Of a stretch of DNA of 6,597 bases, positions 1-5,000 are shown in pieces. Origin of the DNA: Chloroflexota bacterium (GTDB lineage Bacteria > Chloroflexota > Limnocylindria > Limnocylindrales > CSP1-4); the NCBI GenBank assembly GCA_021785115.1, contig JAJYGO010000215.1, positions 1 to 6,597 of the forward strand. Reading direction: 5' to 3'. The notes below the pieces were generated by a model. That model was not told the DNA's origin and searched no databases. It saw nothing but the letters and a program-made list of their open reading frames with translations. Position 1 is the first letter of the stretch. Each line of letters starts with the position of its first letter. The position numbers and the translations under genes were made by a program.

Positions 1-2
1 TG

Positions 3-503
3 GATGACATCGCAGGCCGGACTGTCGGACGGGGCTGGCTCGCGGCCATCGGGATGCTTGCGGTCGCAGCCGTCGCGCTCTCCGTTTTCATCGTGACGCG
101 CGGGACGGACCTGCCGGGGGCCGCTCCCGGCTACACGGTGAGCGTCGCGGGCGGCGTCACGACGACCACCTCGGCCGACCGCGCGGCCGCCATCGCCCGC
201 CACTACCTCGACCTCCAGACGCCCGAGCTCGCCGCGCCCGGGATCCATGCGGACCCGATTGTGCGCTCCGTGGCGGCCGTGCGGGCCGTCGATTCGGCGA
301 GGCTCGAGCCGGGCGTCCCCGCGCAGGCGGTGGCCTCGGACCCGAGCCGGGTCGTGTGGGTGGCCTCGGTGACGGGCGACTTCCTCAACCTCCACGACCT
401 CCCGTGGAGCAGCGCCGGGACGCCCTACCCGAGCGGGAACATCGTGATCGACGACGCGACCGGCAGCATCCTGGGCGTGTATCCGAGCGGTCCCAAACCG
501 TAG
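3..503 (+). CDS. Membrane-anchored secreted-domain protein of unknown function, 5' end outside the window
   Basis: The reading frame is open from the first full codon at position 3, so the ATG at 54 is probably internal. Reading from 3 puts a short charged segment before a hydrophobic helix (about codons 36-95 of the window), with the motif GWLAAIG running into LAVAAVALSVFIV, which fits a single N-terminal membrane anchor better than a start at 54. The rest is a soluble, presumably extracytoplasmic domain. Numbering from the ATG at 54, the C-terminal module is DPSRVVWVASVTGDF (96-110), a loop, then NIVIDDATGSILGVYP (129-144), a strand-loop-strand pattern loosely like PepSY-type domains. A similar pattern ends the lipoprotein at 2736. 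I do not recognise the family. The last codons lie at the likely left end of the insertion sequence, so the present stop may be supplied by that element. Confidence 0.75.
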   Translation, partial: DDIAGRTVGRGWLAAIGMLAVAAVALSVFIVTRGTDLPGAAPGYTVSVAGGVTTTTSADRAAAIARHYLDLQTPELAAPGIHADPIVRSVAAVRAVDSARLEPGVPAQAVASDPSRVVWVASVTGDFLNLHDLPWSSAGTPYPSGNIVIDDATGSILGVYPSGPKP

Positions 504-504
504 C
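489..504 (+). repeat. Candidate left terminal inverted repeat of the IS
   Basis: GGTCCCAAACC followed by GTAGC. It matches the reverse complement of 1328-1345 in GxTCCC, ACxG and GTAGC, with mismatches and a 2-nt gap. It lies just outside the transposase stop codon and overlaps the last codons of the upstream gene. The match is imperfect and could be chance. Confidence 0.4.
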
Positions 505-506
505 TG

Positions 507-1280
507 CTACAACCTGCCGAGCAGATAGCCGAAGGCGGCGACCTCCAGCCACGCCCGCGCGCTCTCGGGCGTCCCCTCGTAGCAGCGCGACAGCCTGCGC
601 CACCGCCCGAGCTGCGCGAACGCGTGCTCGACGCGCCACAGCGGGCCGATCGGGACGAAGCCGCTCGACCCCTTCGGCGGGGCCTTGATGTCGAGCCGCA
701 CCTGCTTGCGCGCCGCGAGCTTGGCGAGGCCCCGGTAGCCGCGGTCGGCGACGACCGCCTGGACCCGGGGGAAGTCGCCGAGCCGCTCGTCGAGCAGCTC
801 GCGCCCGGCCCGGACGTCGTGCGGCTTGGCGGGATCTACGCGCGCCGCCACAGGCAGCCCGAGGATCTCGACGAGGATCGTCCGCTTCGCTCCCACCGTC
901 CGGCCGCCGCGCCCGCCCGCGTTGTGGAAGGTCGGCCCGGCGCGTCCGCCCCGCACCGTCTGGCCGTCGATCATCACCATCGAGGGCGTCGCCGGGCGGC
1001 CGTGGTTGAGCCGCACCTCCGCGCCGAGCAGCGCCATCGCCCGCCGCCAGACCTGGCGCTTGCCGTCGCGCCACCGACGCCACTGCTGCCAGACGGCGGG
1101 CCAGGGCGGGTAGCGGTCGGGCAGGTAGCGCCACTGGCAGCCTGTCCGGGCGAGGAACAGCAGCGCATTGACGATCTCGCGCCGGTCATACCGCGCCGGG
1201 CGTCCCCGGCCGCCCTGCGGGTCGAAGACGTGCTCCACGAGCGCCCACTGCGCGTTCGTCAGCTCGATCAGGCTGCTCAC
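507..1280 (-). CDS. IS5-family DDE transposase, apparently intact
   Basis: This 257-residue protein catalyses cut-and-paste type transposition of the IS5-like element around it. The N-terminal part (about 5-85) has the usual IS5 start, LTNAQWALVEHVF, then GRPARYDRREIVNALLFL, then TGCQWRYLPDRYPPW, corresponding to the DUF4096-like DNA-binding region. The RNase-H-like DDE domain follows: D105 in MVMIDGQTVRG, D179 in VVADRGYRG and E218 in WRVEHAFAQLGRWRRLSRCYE. The length is typical for the family and no internal stop or frameshift is seen. Translation starts at a GTG (1280-1278); no ATG or clear Shine-Dalgarno sequence lies nearby. The position four residues before E218 is Leu, where relatives often have Arg; whether this affects activity is unknown. 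It runs opposite to the genes on either side. Confidence 0.95.
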   Translation of the reverse strand: MSSLIELTNAQWALVEHVFDPQGGRGRPARYDRREIVNALLFLARTGCQWRYLPDRYPPWPAVWQQWRRWRDGKRQVWRRAMALLGAEVRLNHGRPATPSMVMIDGQTVRGGRAGPTFHNAGGRGGRTVGAKRTILVEILGLPVAARVDPAKPHDVRAGRELLDERLGDFPRVQAVVADRGYRGLAKLAARKQVRLDIKAPPKGSSGFVPIGPLWRVEHAFAQLGRWRRLSRCYEGTPESARAWLEVAAFGYLLGRL

Positions 1281-1283
1281 GCA

Positions 1284-1294
1284 GGCAGTCTGCC
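1284..1294. repeat. Small dyad just upstream of the transposase start
   Basis: GGCAG-T-CTGCC, a perfect 5-1-5 inverted repeat four bases upstream of the transposase GTG. It could form a hairpin in the leader or bind a regulator, but such a short dyad is also common by chance in GC-rich DNA. Confidence 0.25.
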
Positions 1295-1327
1295 GCCCGC
1301 CGATGACAGGTTCTCTGACACGGAAGG

Positions 1328-1345
1328 GCTACTCCGTGCGGGATC
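1328..1345 (-). repeat. Candidate right terminal inverted repeat of the IS
   Basis: Read inward on the minus strand it is GATCCCGCACGGA followed by GTAGC. It pairs imperfectly with 489-504. HepT-like coding sequence starts within two bases on its outer side, which independently supports a boundary here. Confidence 0.4.
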
Positions 1346-1346
1346 T

Positions 1347-1528
1347 TTCGTTCACAGGGCCTTAGACGCCTACGCCGCAGAGGCCGTGTGCGGGCCGCAG
1401 TCGAGCGGCAGTTCGAGATCATCGGTGAGGCGCTCGGCCAGCTGGCGAAGCTGGACCCGGAGATGGCCGCCCAGATCAGCGAGCACCGTCGGATCATCGC
1501 GTTCCGCAACATCCCGGTCCACGGCTGG
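1347..1528 (+). pseudogene. HepT/DUF86-family toxin remnant, truncated at both ends and frameshifted
   Basis: HepT proteins are small HEPN-fold toxins (often RNases) that pair with an MNT-type nucleotidyltransferase antitoxin. The core AAVERQFEIIGEALGQLAKL followed by DPEMAAQISEHRR and IIAFRNIPVHGW (1388-1528) matches that family closely, including the RX4H motif (RNIPVH). The usual HxY tyrosine is Trp here. Upstream, FVHRALDAYAAEAV (1347-1388) looks like the preceding family segment but is in another frame. The two join at GCCGTGTGCGG, as if one base had been lost from a Val-Val-Arg coding stretch. The N-terminal portion is missing at the IS boundary, and after HGW the usual acidic and tryptophan-containing C-terminus is replaced by unrelated sequence. 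No MNT partner is in the window. Non-functional. Confidence 0.82.
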
Positions 1529-1921
1529 CGGCGACTGCACTGCAGGCCGCGAGTTGTGCCGGGGCTGGGGCCACCTCGGCACCGACGCTCGGCCCGAACG
1601 AGTACACCTTGCCGTCCGACCCCGGCATGGTTCTGGGCCCTGGGGAGACGTCCCTCGCCTGCGCCCGCGTCGGGCTGGACGCGGTGCTGAAGGCCAGCCC
1701 AAGCGACCCCCGGCAGGTCTGGCTGGCCGACGCGATCACCGGCAGCCGCATCGAGCTGGTGTGGCCCCCGGGCTTCACCATGCGCTCCGGTCAGGGCACA
1801 GCGTTCGACGTGCTCAACGCGGCGGGCAAGATCGCGATCGTGGGCGGGTCCCACGTGAGCGGCGCGTGCGCTGGTGCGGACGCGTACTGGCTGGACACGG
1901 TGGTCCAGTGGGTAGACCTTG
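1525..1921 (+). pseudogene. Lipoprotein remnant lacking its start codon, fused behind HepT debris
   Basis: In the frame starting at 1525, LAATALQAASCAGAGATSAP resembles the end of a lipoprotein signal peptide, with Cys at 1555-1557 as a plausible lipidation site (A-A-S-C, a weak lipobox). The mature part continues through EYTLPSDPGMVLGPGE, RQVWLADAITGSRIELVW and WLDTVVQWVDL, a composition typical of a secreted beta-rich domain. The frame is closed upstream by TGA at 1426-1428, with no ATG or GTG between it and the Cys, so the signal-peptide start is gone. It was probably lost when this DNA was joined to the HepT fragment near 1523-1528. The frame also fails to stop near the apparent domain end. 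It reads on to 2325 as an Arg-rich, implausible tail across the next gene, while a TGA lies in a neighbouring frame at 1920-1922, suggesting a second lesion. An internal TTG at 1609 could start a shorter cytosolic product, but nothing supports that. Confidence 0.6.
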
Positions 1922-1958
1922 ACCACTCCAGGCGCGAAGCAGAGAGTGTTCGCGTCGC

Positions 1959-1964
1959 AGGAGG
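1959..1964 (+). promoter_or_regulatory. Ribosome binding site of the small membrane protein
   Basis: A perfect AGGAGG lies eight bases before the ATG at 1973. It fixes that start over the in-frame TTG at 1919, which has no such site and would add a polar, non-conserved-looking leader. Confidence 0.75.
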
Positions 1965-1972
1965 AACGACCG

Positions 1973-2299
1973 ATGCGAGTGGTCTCCTGGCTCCTCGGGA
2001 TTGCACTCGGCCTGATCGCTGGCGGCGCAGTGCTGGAGGCCGGTGTGCTTGCGCTGCTTCTTCTCGTGCCGGCCGTTGTGTGGGCGGCGCGCGAGAAGGG
2101 TCGACCGCTCGGCGCGGGCGGCCTCATCATCGGCCTCGGTGGGGGCATGGCCGGCCTGCTGACACTCGCCAACGCTCGCTGCGCCGCGGAGAACGTATCC
2201 GGACCCAACTACTTCTCCGAATGCGTCATGCCCGACATCACGCCCTATCTCGTCTCGCGCTCGTCATCGTCGGCGCTGGAGTGTCGCTGGCTGGGCTGA
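1973..2299 (+). CDS. Small multi-pass membrane protein, probably frameshifted near its C-terminus
   Basis: From the ATG with the AGGAGG site the frame encodes 108 residues. Hydrophobic segments lie at about 5-38 (probably two helices, VVSWLLGIALGLIAGGAV and VLALLLLVPAVVWAA) and 48-67 (AGGLIIGLGGGMAGLLTL). Two cysteines (70 and 84) sit in a following polar loop with VSGPNYFSECVMPDITPYL and could form a disulfide outside the membrane. After that loop this frame gives only a Ser-rich tail. In the neighbouring frame the same DNA reads SRLALVIVGAGVSLAGLMRR, a convincing final membrane helix, ending at TAA 2323-2325. The simplest reading is a one-base indel near 2250 in a gene of about 118 residues with four helices. 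Family unknown. Confidence 0.65.
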   Translation: MRVVSWLLGIALGLIAGGAVLEAGVLALLLLVPAVVWAAREKGRPLGAGGLIIGLGGGMAGLLTLANARCAAENVSGPNYFSECVMPDITPYLVSRSSSSALECRWLG

Positions 2300-2578
2300 T
2301 GCGCCGCCGGAGTCCGGTCAGCTAAACCGCTGGAGGAGTCGACTGGGCTGCCGCCTCTCCGAACGGCGGCGCGTCCCGCGCTACGCGGTGCGATCGAGGC
2401 CCATCGGCGTCCGCTCGCTCGCAAGACGACCTCGCAGCCGCGGATGAGCCGGGTACCGGAGGGTCCAATCCACTAAACGGCAGATACCCACAAGAGCACG
2501 ATTTCGGGGTCGGGCGTGGCGTAGAGAGGAGGGTCTGCGGTCTGGAACCGCCTTAGCGCCCTTGACGTCAGAACAGGG

Positions 2579-2596
2579 GGCCCGAAGCATCGGGCC
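2579..2596. terminator. Perfect GC hairpin without a T-tract, possible terminator
   Basis: GGCCCGA, loop AGCA, TCGGGCC: a 7-bp perfect stem. No run of T follows on either strand, so if it terminates transcription it does so without the classical U-tail. Its location between the decayed membrane-protein gene and the next lipoprotein fits a boundary role. Confidence 0.4.
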
Positions 2597-2621
2597 GCTC
2601 CCGCGAGCTGGCGGTTACAGC

Positions 2622-2699
2622 GTGCAGGGAGTCCTTCGCCTGGCTGTGGTCGCAGTGCTCGTGGCGACCGGGACCGTGGCCGGTGGCCCCGCCGGCTGA
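2622..2699 (+). CDS. Possible tiny hydrophobic peptide or orphan signal-peptide remnant
   Basis: A GTG-initiated frame of 25 residues reads VQGVLRLAVVAVLVATGTVA and then GGPAG before TGA. It has one positive charge, a hydrophobic core and an Ala/Gly-rich end, so it resembles a signal peptide with nothing after it. No Shine-Dalgarno sequence precedes it. It could be the 5' stump of a deleted secreted protein, a real micro-membrane peptide, or chance. Confidence 0.22.
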   Translation: MQGVLRLAVVAVLVATGTVAGGPAG

Positions 2700-2735
2700 C
2701 CGCCCCGGGGATCAAGACGAGGGGCTATTGGACCG

Positions 2736-3470
2736 ATGAGAAGGCGCCACCTAGTTGCGGGGGCGGCCGCGCTCCTGATGCTCTCCTCGATCGCCGGCTG
2801 CAGCGGCCCCCCAGGGGGGACGCCAGCCGCCTCCGGGCCGACGCCTGCACCGTTCGCCCTGTCGGTCGACGACCGGAGCTCGTGGGGCGCGCTCGAGGTC
2901 TCCATCGGGGATACCGTCGTGGGCCACGTCGGCTGCACCGAGACGCTGACGGTCACGCCGGGCGACCAAGGCGTCCCGCCCCTGCCGTGGACGGTTCGCC
3001 TCATTACGTTCAGCGGCCAGGTCGTCGACCAGCGGACCGAGGACGGGGCTGGCGGGCCGAGGTACCTGCTCGTGTGGGACGCGCTGGTCGAGGAGGGGAA
3101 TCAGCCCGCGCTCGGCCCCGCGCCGGCGTGCGCCATGCCGAGCGCGAGCATCGCGCCGCTGCCGACCGCCGGGCTGACCAGCGCGGCCGCGAACGACGCC
3201 GGCACGCGGCTCCTCGCCGGCCGGCGCGCGGGGGCGGTCACGCTCCAGACGGCGACCATCGGGCGGCTGGCCACGTACGCGACGGTCGCCGGCGTGGACC
3301 CAGAGACCTTCGTCTGGGCGCTGACCTACTCCGGCGCGTTCGCCGACCCGTCGGCATGCGTGGCGTCGCCACCGTCCACGCCATGCCCGAGCCAGGCTTC
3401 GGCACTGGTCATCCTCGACTTCGATACCGGGGCCGAGCTGTCGGTCGCGATCCCAGCGCCGCAGCGCTGA
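2736..3470 (+). CDS. Secreted lipoprotein of unknown function
   Basis: The 244-residue product begins with MRRRHLVAGAAALLMLSSIAGC, a textbook lipoprotein signal: three Arg, a hydrophobic core and lipobox I-A-G-C with lipidated Cys22. It should be exported and anchored on the outer face of the cytoplasmic membrane. A Pro/Gly/Ala-rich linker (23-40) follows. Residues 41-115 look beta-rich, with Cys67. A Thr/Ala-rich middle contains Cys132. The C-terminal module is DPETFVWALTYSGAF (188-202), a loop with Cys208 and Cys217 (a likely disulfide), and ALVILDFDTGAELSVAIP (223-240). That module resembles the end of the gene at 3-503. GAGGGG-like sequence (GAGGGG, 2719-2724) eleven bases before the ATG can serve as a ribosome binding site. 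No catalytic motif was seen, and the family is not recognised. Confidence 0.85.
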   Translation: MRRRHLVAGAAALLMLSSIAGCSGPPGGTPAASGPTPAPFALSVDDRSSWGALEVSIGDTVVGHVGCTETLTVTPGDQGVPPLPWTVRLITFSGQVVDQRTEDGAGGPRYLLVWDALVEEGNQPALGPAPACAMPSASIAPLPTAGLTSAAANDAGTRLLAGRRAGAVTLQTATIGRLATYATVAGVDPETFVWALTYSGAFADPSACVASPPSTPCPSQASALVILDFDTGAELSVAIPAPQR

Positions 3471-3532
3471 CGGTCCCGACGCTCGGGGCCGCCGAGGCTC
3501 GGTCTGCCGGGCCCTCCCCGTCTGCCCTCTTG

Positions 3533-3561
3533 TTGCCGGTCGCCGGTCGTAGACATATGCT
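3533..3561 (+). promoter_or_regulatory. Promoter of vapBC, probably giving a leaderless mRNA
   Basis: TTGCCG (3533-3538) and TATGCT (3556-3561) are separated by exactly 17 bp; each matches the sigma-70 type consensus at four of six positions. A start about seven bases after the -10 falls on the A of the vapB ATG at 3568, and no Shine-Dalgarno sequence is present. A leaderless transcript is therefore expected. The site also leaves the antitoxin's own operator likely within or beside these boxes. Confidence 0.55.
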
Positions 3562-3567
3562 TGGCTC

Positions 3568-3816
3568 ATGGTAGGACGAGTAAAGCAACGCAGGCGCGGC
3601 TACACGCGCGTCAGCGCGAAGCACCAGGTGACGCTCCCGGTGGCCGCCCTCCGCGATGCGGGCATCCGGACGGGCGACACGCTGCGGGCCGAGGTCCGCG
3701 GGCCGGGCGAGGTCGTTCTGATCCGCGACGAGGACCCGCTCGACCGGTTCGCGGGGGCCCTGACGGGCGCCTACGAACCGGGCGAGTTGGACGACCTGCG
3801 CGGCGAATGGCGCTGA
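3568..3816 (+). CDS. vapB: VapB-type antitoxin, SpoVT/AbrB domain
   Basis: An 82-residue antitoxin that should bind and neutralise the PIN toxin encoded next and repress the shared promoter. Residues 12-53 (YTRVSAKHQVTLPVAALRDA, then GIRTGDTLRAEVRGPGEVVLIR) form a swapped-hairpin AbrB DNA-binding domain: the VSAKHQVTLP strand and the GD turn are diagnostic. The basic N-terminal tail (VGRVKQRRRG) may add DNA contact. The C-terminal part, DPLDRFAGALTGAYEPGELD and then DLRGEW, fits the toxin-binding tail of this VapB class (AG motif, acidic helix, terminal EW). The stop codon overlaps the toxin start by 10 bp, indicating translational coupling. The ATG at 3568 matches the predicted transcription start. 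The protein could equally be called MazE/AbrB-like; the PIN partner favours VapB. Confidence 0.92.
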   Translation: MVGRVKQRRRGYTRVSAKHQVTLPVAALRDAGIRTGDTLRAEVRGPGEVVLIRDEDPLDRFAGALTGAYEPGELDDLRGEWR

Positions 3817-4220
3817 CCGTCCTCGACGCGGGGGTCCTGATCGCCGCCCTCGACGCCTCGGACACGCACCACGAGGCGTCGATCGCGGTCCTCCGCGCGG
3901 CCCGCGAGTCGGGCGACGCGCTCGTCGTGCCGGCATCCGCCTATGCCGAGGCGCTCGTAGGCCCGAGCCGCCGGGGCGCCGAGGCCGTCGCCACGGTCGA
4001 CGCGTTCATCGACGCACTGCCGGCCGCCGTCGAGCCCGCGACGCGAGAGGTGGCGCGCGAGGCGGCGGCGCTTCGGGCGACGCACGGGCGATCCCTTCGG
4101 CTCCCGGACGCGCTCGTGGTCGCCACCGCGGTGGTGCTCGGCGCCGACAGGCTGCTGACCACCGACGCGGAGTGGCCTCAAACCATCGTGGCGGTGGAGG
4201 TTCTCGGCGGCAGCCGGTGA
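3807..4220 (+). CDS. vapC: VapC-type PIN-domain ribonuclease toxin
   Basis: A 137-residue PIN-domain protein, the usual VapC length. The family cleaves RNA (often tRNA or rRNA) with metal-bound acidic residues. Here these are D7 (LTVLDAGVLIAALD), E48 (SAYAEALVGP), D101 (RLPDALVVATA) and D120 (LLTTDAEWP), so all four conserved acids are present and the toxin looks active. The ATG at 3807 lies inside the end of vapB in a different frame (overlap ATGGCGCTGA). No Shine-Dalgarno sequence is needed if the two are translationally coupled, which also favours antitoxin excess. Transcription ends at the hairpins from 4315. The RNA target cannot be told from the sequence. Confidence 0.95.
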   Translation: MALTVLDAGVLIAALDASDTHHEASIAVLRAARESGDALVVPASAYAEALVGPSRRGAEAVATVDAFIDALPAAVEPATREVAREAAALRATHGRSLRLPDALVVATAVVLGADRLLTTDAEWPQTIVAVEVLGGSR

Positions 4221-4314
4221 CGTCGGTTCTGGCGGGCCGATCCCTGGCATCCAGACCATCTCCGGGGCACGTCGAGCCGAACGCCCCTGGCCGCCGCGAT
4301 CGAGCGTGCGAGAA

Positions 4315-4341
4315 CGGCCGGGCCCCAAGGGGACCCGGCCG
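4315..4341. terminator. Strong hairpin between convergent vapBC and rrf2-doxX
   Basis: CGGCCGGG (4315-4322) pairs with CCCGGCCG (4334-4341). Inside it CCCC (4323-4326) pairs with GGGG (4329-4332), with one bulged A at 4333. Only short T-containing stretches flank it on either strand (CTCGTTCG on plus, GTTCTC on minus). Its place between two convergent operons suits a bidirectional terminator. Confidence 0.6.
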
Positions 4342-4354
4342 CTCGTTCGTGGCT

Positions 4355-4372
4355 GGCGGTCCTGAGACCGCC
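4355..4372 (-). terminator. Hairpin directly after the doxX stop codon
   Basis: GGCGGTC, loop CTGA, GACCGCC: a perfect 7-bp stem starting six bases beyond the doxX stop on the minus strand. It has no U-tail. Together with 4315-4341 it makes two back-to-back stems in under 60 bp. Confidence 0.5.
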
Positions 4373-4378
4373 TCCCGA

Positions 4379-4984
4379 TCAGTGCTGGGCGACTTGCCGA
4401 TGGAGTGACAGCCCGCCCTGCTGGAACGCCTCGCCCGGCTGCCAGGGGGTGCCGAAGATGGGGAGCAGCCAGCGGTCGAGGCCGATCCAGCCCGCGTTGC
4501 GCCAGGCCAGGACGATGAAGATCGCGAGGAAGGCGAGGATCGGGTTCGTGCTGACGGAGCCCGCGAGCATGTAGTTCGCGTTCATGACGATGCCGAAGAA
4601 GGCCGCGACGCCGGTGAGTGCGCCGACGGCCAGCCCGACGCCGACGAGGATCTCACCGAACGTCACGACGTAGCTGAAGACGGCCGCGTTGGGGATCACG
4701 AAGCCGTTGAGGAAGCTGGCGTACCACGCCTGCACCGCAGGGTGCGCGCCGGTCGCCTCGGCCGCACCGCCCTTGGCGAAGCCGGCCAGCGCGGTGCCGG
4801 CCTTGGCGCCCACCCAGGACGACGAGCCGAGCTTCTCCAGGCCTGCGCTCAGCCACTCGTAGGCCAGGTACAGGCGCACCACCAACCAGATCCAGGACGC
4901 GCGCCGGTCGGCGAACAGGAACCGGGCCAGGGCCGGCTCCCGCAGCTCGTCCGGGGCATGGGGGGCGCTGGTGGTCACTGCCAT
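4379..4984 (-). CDS. DoxX-family integral membrane protein
   Basis: DoxX-family proteins are four-helix membrane proteins; characterised relatives include the thiosulfate:quinone oxidoreductase subunit DoxD and mycobacterial DoxX, which is tied to thiol and redox protection. This copy has 201 residues. Helices are at about 29-48 (WIWLVVRLYLAYEWLSAG then LEKL, the typical R..A..W..AG..K pattern), 101-120, 123-141 and 148-163. Other family marks are GEILVGVGLAVGALTG, NANYMLAGSVSTNP and VLAWRNAGWIGLDRWLLP. The start at ATG 4984 is set by AGGAGG eight bases upstream; an in-frame ATG farther upstream (5035) lies inside the regulator gene. It follows the Rrf2 gene by 16 bp and is surely co-transcribed. 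A redox or NO/Fe-S-responsive control of a membrane electron-transfer or detoxification function is the natural inference; the substrate is unknown. Confidence 0.92.
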   Translation of the reverse strand: MAVTTSAPHAPDELREPALARFLFADRRASWIWLVVRLYLAYEWLSAGLEKLGSSSWVGAKAGTALAGFAKGGAAEATGAHPAVQAWYASFLNGFVIPNAAVFSYVVTFGEILVGVGLAVGALTGVAAFFGIVMNANYMLAGSVSTNPILAFLAIFIVLAWRNAGWIGLDRWLLPIFGTPWQPGEAFQQGGLSLHRQVAQH

Positions 4985-4992
4985 GAATGTTG

Positions 4993-4998
4993 CCTCCT
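4993..4998 (-). promoter_or_regulatory. Ribosome binding site of the DoxX gene
   Basis: AGGAGG on the minus strand, eight bases before ATG 4984. It lies almost entirely in the 16-bp gap after the regulator's stop codon, so doxX has its own strong initiation site within a shared mRNA. Confidence 0.8.
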
Positions 4999-5000
4999 GT

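Larger units (their letters stand above)
489..1345 (-). mobile_element. IS5-family insertion sequence (boundaries tentative)
   Basis: A single-ORF element of about 857 bp. The transposase identifies it firmly; the ends are less sure. The left end GGTCCCAAACC-GTAGC (489-504) and the reverse complement of the right end GATCCCGCACGGA-GTAGC (1345-1328) form an imperfect inverted repeat with a 2-nt gap. The right boundary agrees with the point where HepT-like coding sequence begins (about 1347). The size is normal for single-ORF IS5 subgroups. No target-site duplication was found. The two flanks belong to unrelated genes, so the element was probably involved in a deletion or rearrangement, or one end has eroded. 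Confidence 0.55.
2326..2735. other. Intergenic stretch of about 400 bp without a convincing gene
   Basis: Open frames on the minus strand here are Arg/Pro-rich and match nothing I recognise. The stretch holds a perfect 7-bp hairpin at 2579-2596 and a possible 25-residue hydrophobic peptide at 2622-2699. A TTGACG at 2562-2567 resembles a -35 box, but no acceptable -10 follows at the right distance. Confidence 0.5.

Noticed and set aside
385..1134. 249-codon minus-strand open frame overlapping the transposase
   Set aside because: An out-of-frame shadow of the transposase with no domain motif; the frame at 507-1280 has the DDE residues.
624..1922. 432-codon plus-strand open frame spanning the IS, the HepT remnant and the lipoprotein remnant
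   Set aside because: It is antisense to an intact transposase, is Arg/Pro/His-rich, and crosses several unrelated sequences. It reflects stop-codon scarcity in GC-rich DNA.
1186..2208. 340-codon minus-strand open frame opposite the HepT and lipoprotein remnants
   Set aside because: No recognisable motif, low-complexity Arg/Pro/Ala composition, and the plus strand carries clear family motifs and a perfect AGGAGG site.
2562..2590. TTGACG at 2562-2567 as a promoter for the lipoprotein at 2736
   Set aside because: No -10-like sequence at 16-18 bp, and a stable hairpin occupies that position.
2751..3569. 272-codon minus-strand open frame opposite the lipoprotein
   Set aside because: Extremely Arg/Gly-rich shadow. 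The plus-strand lipoprotein has a textbook signal peptide and lipobox.
3561..3806. Longer version of VapC starting at 3561
   Set aside because: The extra N-terminal 82 residues are a shifted reading of vapB. The PIN domain starts normally at ATG 3807, giving the standard length.
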